DNA from: Gammaproteobacteria bacterium
Lineage (GTDB): Bacteria > Pseudomonadota > Gammaproteobacteria > Arenicellales > JAHEKD01
Direction of reading: 5' to 3'
Assembly (NCBI GenBank): GCA_024638545.1
Contig: JAHEKD010000177.1
Span: 1 to 5,867 of the forward strand
Length of the DNA stretch: 5,867 nt
Both the position numbers and the translations under genes were made by a program. Position 1 is the first letter of the stretch. Every line of letters begins with the position of its first letter. Below, in pieces: positions 1 to 5,867 of the stretch. The notes below the pieces were generated by a model. The model had not been told where the DNA came from, searched no databases, and was given only the letters and a program-made list of their open reading frames with translations.

Positions 1-439
1 ACCCAAACCCTACCCGCACCAGCGAATCGCGGATGAAAAAAAAGTCATTGAAGAACTCGCTGATGAATTATCGGATGATTGGCTGGAGTTATCAGGTGAT
101 GAGCTCAATTATGCACGCAGCGGTGTCCCCCGGCAAATCGTGCGCCGACTTCGAGGTGGCCGCTACGTAATTGAGGCCGAACTGGATCTGCACGGATTAA
201 GGCGTGATCAAGCCAAGCAGGAACTCGTCTGTTTTGTCCGCGAATGCCAGCTAAAATCACTTAGATGCGTGCGCATCATTCACGGTAAAGGACAGCGATC
301 ACCAAATAAACGGCCCGTGCTCAAGAATAAAACTGCCGGATGGCTAAGGCAAATGGATGAAATCCTCGCCTACTGCACAGCACCTAACACTGACGGTGGC
401 ACAGGCGCGCTCTACGTGCTGCTAAAAAGGCATCGGTGA
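1..439 (+). CDS. Smr/MutS-family domain protein, 3' part (start outside window)
   Basis: The frame is open from base 2 to the TGA at 437-439 and gives 145 visible residues with no stop and no convincing start, so the gene begins before the window. A GTG at 140 is in frame, but family-like sequence continues upstream of it (a GDELNYARSG-type segment followed by a basic R-R-L-R-G-G stretch), so it is not the true start. The rest is a Smr domain: LDLHG at visible residues 61-65, I-I-H-G-K-G ending at 97, and GGTGA at 132-136 followed by a Y-V-L-L strand. Smr domains are known as nicking endonuclease or RNA-cleaving modules in the MutS2 C-terminus and in small proteins such as E. coli SmrA and SmrB. 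The YCTAP...GGTGA ending resembles SmrA (YdaL), but I cannot separate the SmrA and SmrB subtypes. The substrate, DNA or mRNA on stalled ribosomes, is not shown by the sequence. The gene converges on the LON-domain gene. Confidence 0.93.
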   Translation, partial: PKPYPHQRIADEKKVIEELADELSDDWLELSGDELNYARSGVPRQIVRRLRGGRYVIEAELDLHGLRRDQAKQELVCFVRECQLKSLRCVRIIHGKGQRSPNKRPVLKNKTAGWLRQMDEILAYCTAPNTDGGTGALYVLLKRHR

Positions 440-452
440 GTTAAGAATCATC

Positions 453-467
453 AGCAATGTCTTTGCT
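453..467. terminator. Weak hairpin between convergent genes, possible terminator
   Basis: AGCAA (453-457) and TTGCT (463-467) form a 5-bp stem with a 5-base loop in the 38-base gap between the two convergent stop codons. The place suits a bidirectional terminator, but the stem is short, AT-rich and has no T-run on either side. It may be chance. Confidence 0.2.
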
Positions 468-477
468 CACCCGACCC

Positions 478-1074
478 TCATAACAGCTTGTTATCACGCA
501 TAACCCGGGAGAGCTGAGACAAACGTTCAGCGAGCGGCATTTCAAGCAGTATCTGCCGGCTTTCCATCGACAGTGGCAGAAGTTCAGCGAGCCTGCAACT
601 CAACCAGAGCGGATTGTCCCAATCCGGATCAATCGTTTTTAGCCACTCTTTAAGCTCGTCGCGTTTCATCAGATCACGTAGAAACGTTCTCATGGATGGC
701 AAAGCTTCCGGAAGATCTGTCAGACTTGGCGCTGCATCGGTCAAAGTCTCAATTACGGCATGGACCAGTAGGTCTTCCTGCGGGGCATGTTCTAAAACTT
801 TGAAACGCTGACTGCCGCGGCAGGTAATGCCGAGGTGCCCGTCATCCAGCTGGTCGAAGTCCTCAATCCGGGCCAGGGTGCCAATTTGATGAAAACGGGC
901 CGGGATTCCAGGCTCACGGCTCTCGATAATAAGCACGACTCCGAATTCTGATCCATTTCGCATGCATTCGGCAACCATCGACAGATAGCGGGGTTCAAAT
1001 ATGCGAAGTGGCAGCACGCCGTGCGGAAACAGGACCGTAGTCAATGGAAATAAAGGGACTTCAATGTTAGTCAT
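478..1074 (-). CDS. Stand-alone LON substrate-binding-domain protein
   Basis: The 198-residue protein matches the N-terminal substrate-binding domain of Lon protease (LON_substr_bdg family). It opens with the typical block P-L-F-P-L at residues 7-11, V-L-F-P-H-G at 14-19 and L-P-L-R-I-F-E-P-R-Y-L at 21-31. Then come F-G-V-V-L-I, an I-G-T-L-A-R-I strand and a D-G-H-L-G-I...G-S-Q-R-F core. The C-terminal third is helical (L-W-L-S-C-R-L-A-E-L-L-P then an R-Q-I-L-L-E-M segment). There is no AAA+ module and no Ser-Lys protease domain, and the length is normal for the short single-domain family, so it is complete rather than a broken lon. No signal peptide or membrane segment is seen, so it is probably cytoplasmic. 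The cellular role of these short proteins is not firmly established; peptide or unfolded-protein binding is inferred from the domain. The start is an ATG at 1074 with a weak GGAT-type ribosome site about 8 bases upstream. It lies 70 bases downstream of ispF on the same strand and may be cotranscribed. Confidence 0.93.
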   Translation of the reverse strand: MTNIEVPLFPLTTVLFPHGVLPLRIFEPRYLSMVAECMRNGSEFGVVLIIESREPGIPARFHQIGTLARIEDFDQLDDGHLGITCRGSQRFKVLEHAPQEDLLVHAVIETLTDAAPSLTDLPEALPSMRTFLRDLMKRDELKEWLKTIDPDWDNPLWLSCRLAELLPLSMESRQILLEMPLAERLSQLSRVMRDNKLL

Positions 1075-1144
1075 GAAACTTATCCGGGATCCTCTGTGGC
1101 TGTTGTGTTTGCATCAAAAACGATAACGCTGCAATTTGCATTTA

Positions 1145-1642
1145 TCACGATACCCTCTGAAGTTGTTTCGACAATAATACCGTGGCCTGGCTGGCAATGC
1201 CCTCACCCCTGCCGGGAAAACCCAGCATTTCTGTTGTGGTTGCTTTTACATTCACCCGGTTTTCGTTAATATTCAGATCGCTGGCGATTAGTTTTCGCAT
1301 TTGACCAATATAGGGTGCCATTTTCGGGGCCTGGGCGATGATGGTACTGTCCAGGTTGACGATCTGATAGTCGTTTTTATTGACCAAGTTGACTACCTGG
1401 CGCAGTAAGCAGCGGCTGTCGGCATTTTTGTACGCCGGATCGCTGTCGGGGAAATGCCTGCCGATGTCGCCCATTGCCAGTGCGCCCAGCAGTGCGTCAC
1501 AGATCGCATGAAGCAATACATCGGCATTCGAATGACCGGCAAGGCCCTTTTCGTAGGCAATGCTGACGCCGCCAAGTATCAGTGGCCGACCGGCTTCAAA
1601 CCGGTGAACGTCAAATCCCTGGCCAACCCGAATATCATTCAT
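1145..1642 (-). CDS. ispF: 2-C-methyl-D-erythritol 2,4-cyclodiphosphate synthase
   Basis: IspF cyclises 4-diphosphocytidyl-methylerythritol 2-phosphate to methylerythritol 2,4-cyclodiphosphate with release of CMP in the MEP isoprenoid pathway. The 165-residue length is normal (E. coli 159). The zinc ligands are all present: Asp11 and His13 in the G-F-D-V-H motif and His45 in L-L-H-A, matching E. coli Asp8, His10 and His42. His37, the [11 protein letters not shown] loop (59-69), the A-Q-A-P-K-M segment (103-108) and the [14 protein letters not shown] block (135-148) that lines the nucleotide and trimer pocket are also intact. One difference stands out: the usual H-S-D-x-D reads H-S-N-A-D, with Asn39 where E. 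coli has Asp36. The ATG overlaps the ispD TAA by one base (TAATG), with a GAGAAG ribosome site inside the ispD end, which points to translational coupling. IspF is a known homotrimer of the cytoplasm. Confidence 0.98.
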   Translation of the reverse strand: MNDIRVGQGFDVHRFEAGRPLILGGVSIAYEKGLAGHSNADVLLHAICDALLGALAMGDIGRHFPDSDPAYKNADSRCLLRQVVNLVNKNDYQIVNLDSTIIAQAPKMAPYIGQMRKLIASDLNINENRVNVKATTTEMLGFPGRGEGIASQATVLLSKQLQRVS

Positions 1643-2379
1643 TACTGCTTCTCGATCATTGAGTCCTGTTCGTCGATGAAAATGTTTGCCAATTGAAGAT
1701 CATCAACCGTTGTTATCTTAATATTAGTTCGTTGCCCCCTTATTGCTAACGGTTTCTTACCCAGTTTTTCAACGGCCGCTGACTCATCTGTGGTGGGTAT
1801 ATTATTATCAATGGCGGTGCGCAGCGCCAGCCGTAAGAGTTTCACAGGAAATAACTGGGGTGTCATTGCCAGCATTAACTCATCCCTGTTCACAGTTCCC
1901 TGTATGACGTTGCACGCATTTACCCTTTTCACTGTATCGGTGACCGGACTTGCCAGTATTACACTACAGTTGAATTCCAGCGACTTATCGATGAGCAGGT
2001 TTATATCCTTAAGGCTAACACAAGGTCTGGCAGCATCGTGTACCATCACCCAATCATCGCCGGTTGCCCAGTTGGAGAGAAAATCCAGGCCGTTTAATAC
2101 CGTATTCACTCGCTCGGACCCGCCCACAAATGCGCCTAGCAGTTTTTTATTTCTAATATCCAGTTTCTCCCAATACGCGTCATCAGGCGCGATACCGACG
2201 GCCACCCCTGCGACAGCTTTGCACCCGAATAACTTATCAAGGCTATGCTCTATAATCGACCTGCCCCTGATTTCAAGATACTGTTTGGGTTGATTTTTGC
2301 CCATGCGCCTGCCAACACCGGCGGCCGGGACAACCGCCCAGATATTGCGCTTAATTGTTGCATTGTTTTTATGATTCAC
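1642..2379 (-). CDS. ispD: 2-C-methyl-D-erythritol 4-phosphate cytidylyltransferase
   Basis: IspD joins CTP and methylerythritol 4-phosphate to give CDP-methylerythritol and pyrophosphate. From the chosen GTG the protein has 245 residues (E. coli 236). Motifs in this numbering: the CTP-binding loop [10 protein letters not shown] with Arg25 (E. coli Arg20), P-K-Q-Y-L with Lys32 (E. coli Lys27), V-H-D-A-A-R-P with Asp115 (E. coli Asp106), V-N-R with Arg165 (E. coli Arg157), T-D-E-S-A (from about 197) and N-I-K with Lys221 (E. coli Lys213). All key residues are present. The frame stays open upstream to a TTG at 2484, but that longer form overlaps the mfd start, adds residues without family resemblance, and begins upstream of a perfect TATAAT. 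GTG at 2379 has a TGAG ribosome-site match 9 bases upstream and fits the family length. The next gene, ispF, overlaps by one base. Function is near certain; the exact start is likely but not proven. Confidence 0.97.
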   Translation of the reverse strand: MNHKNNATIKRNIWAVVPAAGVGRRMGKNQPKQYLEIRGRSIIEHSLDKLFGCKAVAGVAVGIAPDDAYWEKLDIRNKKLLGAFVGGSERVNTVLNGLDFLSNWATGDDWVMVHDAARPCVSLKDINLLIDKSLEFNCSVILASPVTDTVKRVNACNVIQGTVNRDELMLAMTPQLFPVKLLRLALRTAIDNNIPTTDESAAVEKLGKKPLAIRGQRTNIKITTVDDLQLANIFIDEQDSMIEKQ

Positions 2380-2407
2380 TTGTTCTGACTCACATTGCAG
2401 GTACAAT
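2380..2407 (+). promoter_or_regulatory. Candidate promoter of mfd
   Basis: TTGTTC (2380-2385) and TACAAT (2402-2407) are 16 bases apart and could be the -35 and -10 of mfd. The -10 matches five of six consensus bases; the -35 only three. A start near 2414 would give a leader of about 30 bases before the ATG at 2444. The -10 lies in the left arm of the inverted repeat, facing the ispD -10 in the right arm. Confidence 0.4.
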
Positions 2408-2427
2408 TGCCTGCCTGCAATTATACC
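2400..2427. repeat. Inverted repeat in the ispD-mfd divergent region
   Basis: GGTACAATTGC (2400-2410) and GCAATTATACC (2417-2427) are reverse complements at 10 of 11 positions, separated by the 6-base centre CTGCCT. It sits in the middle of the 64 bases between the ispD GTG and the mfd ATG. It could be a protein-binding operator, a hairpin in the RNA leader of either gene, or simply two facing promoter elements. The match is seen directly; the role is inferred. Confidence 0.6.
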
Positions 2428-2444
2428 GTTTACCAAAGCCTTAA
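2420..2444 (-). promoter_or_regulatory. Candidate promoter of ispD-ispF
   Basis: Read on the minus strand, 2425-2420 is a perfect TATAAT -10 hexamer. The best -35 is poor: CAGACA 19 bases upstream, beginning just inside the mfd coding region (about 2450-2445), matching TTGACA at four of six positions. A start site near 2413 would leave a leader of about 34 bases before the ispD GTG at 2379, which supports that start codon. Confidence 0.45.
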
Positions 2445-5400
2445 TGTCTGTACAAGCTGATCCATTTAATCCGCCTGCATCCAAACACAGATCGACTTAC
2501 TGGAGTGGATTGCACGGCTGTGGATTGGCACTGGCGGCAAGTCAGTTGTTTACGCAACAAAACAGGAGCGTTTTGTTAATTGCACCATCAACACGACTTG
2601 GCGAACAGCTCCTGGAAGAAATTTCGTTTTTTACCGGAGCGCCGGAGCGGATTAAATTGTTTCCTGACTGGGAGTGCCTGCCTTATGACCGTTTCTCACC
2701 GCACCAGGAAATTATTTCATCGAGGTTGTCAATTTTAGCTGACCTGAATGATTCTCAACACCAGCTCTTAATAGTGACGCTGGCAAACCTGATGCAAAAA
2801 CTACCGCCAGTGAGTTACATCAGCGCGCACAGCTTTAATCTGCACGTCGGCGATCAGCTGAATCCGGTAAATTTCAGGACAAAGTTGCAAAATGCGGCAT
2901 ATGTATCGGTTTCACAGGTCGTATCGCCGGGTGAATATGCCATCAGGGGTGGTTTGATAGATGTTTTTCCCACGGGCAGCAAGGCACCGATAAGAATAGA
3001 TTTGTTTGACGATGAAATTGAGACGCTGAAGTATTTTGATCCACAAACCCAGCTAACAACTGAGAATATTAAAAGCATTGAATTACTGCCTGCGCGCGAG
3101 TTTCCGTTAAATGATAAGGCAGTCCGTTTTTTCAGACAGGAATTTCGAAAGGTATTTGAGGGAGATCCCAAACAACAGCTTGTTTATAACGATGTCAGCA
3201 ACCATCACGCCAGTGCGGGAATAGAATTCTACTTCCCTCTATTTTTTAACGATACCGCAGACTTTTTTGACTATCTACCTGAATCAACTCTGGTTATGCA
3301 ACCGGTGGATATTTTCGATCAGTGTGAATTGATTTTTGCCGACATCAAAGACCGCTACAGCAATGCAAACCATGATCCGCAGCGTCAGGCATTGCCACCG
3401 GAGCAACTGTACTTAAGACCAGATGAACTAGAACAGCGTATCAATGTGCACCACAATATTATTATTGAACATCAAAACAACAATGCAGGCACAATCGTAT
3501 TCAATACCCTGCCGGCGCCACTGCTGGAAGTCGAACCGCACTCAGCTTCGCCCTATCAAAATCTGATTGATCATATCAACAGCGCCGGCAGCCGTAGAAT
3601 ATTAATTGCAGCGGAGACGCCGGGACGCCACGAGGCTCTGAGCACATTGCTCAGTCAGCAAAAAGTTAATCCGCAGCCCGTGGCCGACTGGGAATCATTC
3701 GTCGGGCAAGCTGTTGACATCGCAATATGCGTCACCCCCATAGAGCGTGGCCTGCTGATAAAAGAACCAAATCTCGAGCTGATCTGTGAAACCCAGCTCT
3801 ATGGTGAGCGCAGCGTTAAAACCAGAACGCAGGCCGCTAAATTTGATCCGGAATCTGTCATCCGCTCACTGGCAGAATTAAAAATTGGTGACCCGGTTGT
3901 CCACGAAAACCACGGCATCGGTCGCTATCAGGGTCTGCAGACGCTGACTCTGGACGATAACACGACTGAATTCATGGTCATTGAATACCAGGAGCGGGCA
4001 AAACTCTATGTCCCCGTATTATCCCTGAACCTGATCAATCGCTATACATCCGGCTCTCCAGAAAGCGCACCGCTGCATTTCCTTGGCAGTGATCAATGGG
4101 ACAAAATCAAGAAAAAGGCGCAGGAAAAAGCCTATGACGTTGCGGTTGAACTGCTGGAACTACAGGCGGTGCGACAGGCGCGGAAAGGTTTTGCATTCAA
4201 TATCCCGACAGCTGATATCAATTTATTTGCTGCCAGCTTCGATCACCAGGAAACAGAAGATCAGGCGCAGGCAATCGATGACGTCATCTGCGACATGAAA
4301 TCAGACAAGCCGATGGACAGGCTCATCTGTGGTGATGTCGGTTTTGGCAAAACCGAGGTTGCAATTCGCGCCGCATTTATTGCCGCCAGCAACAGTAAAC
4401 AGGTCGCCATACTGGTGCCAACCACCCTTCTGGCCCAACAGCATTTTGAGACTTTCCAGAATCGTTTCGCCAGCCAGGCCATCAATATTAAGCTGCTTTC
4501 ACGCTTTAAATCAGCCAAACAAAACAAACAGACACTTAAGGAAATGGCCGAAGGCAGAGTCGACATTGTCATTGGTACACACCGTTTGCTGCAGTCAGAT
4601 ATTAATTTTAACCGGCTCGGACTGTTAATTCTCGATGAAGAACATCGCTTCGGCGTCAGGCAAAAAGAGAGGCTCAAGCAGTTGCGCAATGAGGTTGATA
4701 TCTTAACATTAACGGCCACACCGATTCCGCGCACATTAAACCAGGCGATGTCCAGCATGCGTGATATCTCCATAATTTCAACACCACCAAAAGACCGTTT
4801 GTCTATACAGACATTTGTTCGTGAGAAAAACAATGGACTCATTAAAGAGGCCATTCAACGTGAAATTCGCCGTGGCGGGCAGGTCTATTTTCTCCACAAT
4901 ACTGTTCGAACTATAGCGCAGCAGGCAAATGAACTGCTTGCACTGGTGCCAGAGCTGAAAATAGGTATAGGCCACGGGCAAATGCCGGAACTTGAACTTG
5001 AAAATGTGATGCAGGACTTTTATCACCGTCGCTTTAACCTCTTTATATGCTCAACAATTGTTGAAAGCGGCATTGACAACCCGACAGCGAATACCATCAT
5101 CATCAACCGCGCAGATCGATTCGGTTTGGCACAATTGCACCAGTTAAGAGGTCGGGTAGGTCGATCACATCACCAGGCCTATGCCTATTTGCTTGTCGAT
5201 GGTTTTAAGACAATTACCGCCGATGCCCGTAAAAGACTGGACGCCATCGCCTCATTAAGGGAACTTGGTGCAGGTTTTACACTGGCATCACACGATCTTG
5301 AAATACGGGGTGCAGGCGAACTGTTAGGTGAAGCTCAAAGCGGCACAATCGACCTGGTTGGATTTAATCTTTACAGCCAATACCTGCGCCAGGCAATGCG

Positions 5401-5867
5401 AAGCATCAGCGGCAAAGGGGATCTCGAGCCTGTGGAAGATGAACAAAATATTGAGATCGACATCGATCTTCCTGCGCTGTTACCGGAAACCTACATTCCA
5501 GATGTGCATATGCGACTGGTGTTTTACAAACGCATTGCCAGCGTAAGACACAAACAGGCGCTTCACGAGTTAAAAATTGAACTGGCCGACAGGTTCGGAT
5601 TTTTACCCGAACCGACTAAATTATTACTTGAATTGGCGAGCTTACGGTTTGGCGCACAACAATTAGGCATTACTCGAATACAGCTGGGCGCTGGAGGTGG
5701 ATACTTCGAATTCACAGAAGCACCTGATTTTGATCCCATAAGATTAATACAAATGATTCAATCAAACTATCAGGAGTACCAGCTTAAAGGCAGCCAGCGA
5801 TTGCTCATCAACAAGCCCCTGCCTGAACAGCGTGATCGTCTGGACGCAATCGTTTTCGTGATTAATC
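2444..5867 (+). CDS. mfd: Transcription-repair coupling factor Mfd (3' end outside window)
   Basis: Mfd is an ATP-driven translocase that dislodges RNA polymerase stalled at DNA damage and recruits UvrA for strand-specific excision repair. The frame is uninterrupted for 1141 residues (E. coli 1148 in all), so only a short C-terminal tail is missing. Domains in order: UvrB-like N-terminal region (W-E-C-L-P-Y-D at 76-82, S-P-H-Q-E-I-I at 85-91; Arg168 and Arg184 match UvrA-contacting Arg165 and Arg181 of E. coli) without a Walker A motif, as usual; RNA-polymerase-interaction domain from about 470 (V-V-H-E-N-H-G-I-G-R-Y, with Leu501 at the E. coli Leu499 position); helicase modules with Walker A G-D-V-G-F-G-K-T (Lys636), D-E-E-H at 731-734, T-A-T-P-I-P-R-T, and Q-L-R-G-R-V-G-R ending at 907; and the C-terminal D7 domain from about 985. 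Asn879 in E-S-G-I-D-N-P replaces the Ile of E. coli. The ATG at 2444 is the only normal start after the in-frame stop at 2372; its ribosome site is weak. The conserved W-S-G-L-H-G near residue 20 excludes later starts. Confidence 0.98.
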   Translation, partial: MSVQADPFNPPASKHRSTYWSGLHGCGLALAASQLFTQQNRSVLLIAPSTRLGEQLLEEISFFTGAPERIKLFPDWECLPYDRFSPHQEIISSRLSILADLNDSQHQLLIVTLANLMQKLPPVSYISAHSFNLHVGDQLNPVNFRTKLQNAAYVSVSQVVSPGEYAIRGGLIDVFPTGSKAPIRIDLFDDEIETLKYFDPQTQLTTENIKSIELLPAREFPLNDKAVRFFRQEFRKVFEGDPKQQLVYNDVSNHHASAGIEFYFPLFFNDTADFFDYLPESTLVMQPVDIFDQCELIFADIKDRYSNANHDPQRQALPPEQLYLRPDELEQRINVHHNIIIEHQNNNAGTIVFNTLPAPLLEVEPHSASPYQNLIDHINSAGSRRILIAAETPGRHEALSTLLSQQKVNPQPVADWESFVGQAVDIAICVTPIERGLLIKEPNLELICETQLYGERSVKTRTQAAKFDPESVIRSLAELKIGDPVVHENHGIGRYQGLQTLTLDDNTTEFMVIEYQERAKLYVPVLSLNLINRYTSGSPESAPLHFLGSDQWDKIKKKAQEKAYDVAVELLELQAVRQARKGFAFNIPTADINLFAASFDHQETEDQAQAIDDVICDMKSDKPMDRLICGDVGFGKTEVAIRAAFIAASNSKQVAILVPTTLLAQQHFETFQNRFASQAINIKLLSRFKSAKQNKQTLKEMAEGRVDIVIGTHRLLQSDINFNRLGLLILDEEHRFGVRQKERLKQLRNEVDILTLTATPIPRTLNQAMSSMRDISIISTPPKDRLSIQTFVREKNNGLIKEAIQREIRRGGQVYFLHNTVRTIAQQANELLALVPELKIGIGHGQMPELELENVMQDFYHRRFNLFICSTIVESGIDNPTANTIIINRADRFGLAQLHQLRGRVGRSHHQAYAYLLVDGFKTITADARKRLDAIASLRELGAGFTLASHDLEIRGAGELLGEAQSGTIDLVGFNLYSQYLRQAMRSISGKGDLEPVEDEQNIEIDIDLPALLPETYIPDVHMRLVFYKRIASVRHKQALHELKIELADRFGFLPEPTKLLLELASLRFGAQQLGITRIQLGAGGGYFEFTEAPDFDPIRLIQMIQSNYQEYQLKGSQRLLINKPLPEQRDRLDAIVFVIN

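Noticed and set aside
614..811. Short + strand frame opposite the LON-domain gene
   Set aside because: Fully antisense to a clear gene, with a low-complexity Ser/Arg-rich translation and no supported ribosome site. The - strand frame at 792-998 is likewise a shadow.
1108..1141. Two copies of TTTGCAT (1108-1114 and 1135-1141) and a small palindrome TGCAATTTGCA (1130-1140) in the ispF to LON-gene gap
   Set aside because: The elements are short and AT-rich, and no good -10/-35 pair accompanies them. They are as likely chance as a regulatory site.
1790..2293. A 167-codon open frame on the + strand antisense to ispD
   Set aside because: It lies wholly opposite the well-supported ispD, and its translation is rich in Ser and Thr with no recognisable domain. 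It is a shadow of the ispD reading frame.
4261..4854. A 197-codon open frame on the - strand opposite mfd
   Set aside because: It covers the Mfd helicase core in antisense, and the translation is Ser/Leu/Cys-rich with no family resemblance. The same reasoning removes the shorter frames at 2854-3171, 4329-4628, 4778-5026 and 5328-5546.
1..5867. Search for a mobile element, CRISPR array, tRNA or rRNA, toxin-antitoxin pair, defence or other unfamiliar multi-gene system
   Set aside because: Nearly all bases are accounted for by five recognisable housekeeping genes with intact motifs. The three intergenic gaps are 38, 70 and 64 bases. No regular repeats, transposase or integrase genes, attachment-site repeats or RNA genes were seen.
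2444..5867. Possible frameshift or truncation in mfd
   Set aside because: Reading the frame line by line gave no stop or frame break from 2444 to the window edge. The missing end is due only to the window boundary.

Overview
The window is a stretch of ordinary bacterial chromosome carrying housekeeping genes, with close protein resemblance to Proteobacteria and most probably a gammaproteobacterium of moderate GC content. The best evidence is the transcription-repair coupling factor Mfd, which follows the Escherichia coli protein from start to end with only small offsets. The IspD, IspF and Smr proteins are also of the proteobacterial type. I cannot name a genus.

Layout, left to right. Bases 1-439 (+) hold the 3' part of a Smr/MutS-family gene whose start lies outside the window. 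It converges, across 38 bases, on a minus-strand gene for a stand-alone LON substrate-binding-domain protein (478-1074). After a 70-base gap come ispF (1145-1642, -) and ispD (1642-2379, -), which overlap by one base. These encode two enzymes of the methylerythritol phosphate (MEP) isoprenoid pathway. ispD, ispF and the LON-domain gene point the same way and could form one transcript ispD-ispF-LON. A 64-base divergent region (2380-2443) then separates ispD from mfd, which starts at 2444 (+) and runs off the right edge at 5867 with nearly its full length present.

Function. IspD makes CDP-methylerythritol and IspF cyclises its phosphorylated form, so the overlapping pair supplies two of the three central MEP steps; IspE, the step between, is not here. 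Mfd removes RNA polymerase stalled at DNA lesions and recruits UvrA. The Smr protein is a nucleic-acid-acting, probably nuclease, domain. No physical link between the repair and isoprenoid genes is implied.

I found no mobile element, CRISPR array, RNA gene, toxin-antitoxin pair or other undescribed multi-gene system. The most interesting non-coding signal is a near-perfect inverted repeat at 2400-2427 between ispD and mfd. Each arm contains a -10-like hexamer, and the two hexamers face each other, which suggests overlapping face-to-face promoters for the two divergent genes.
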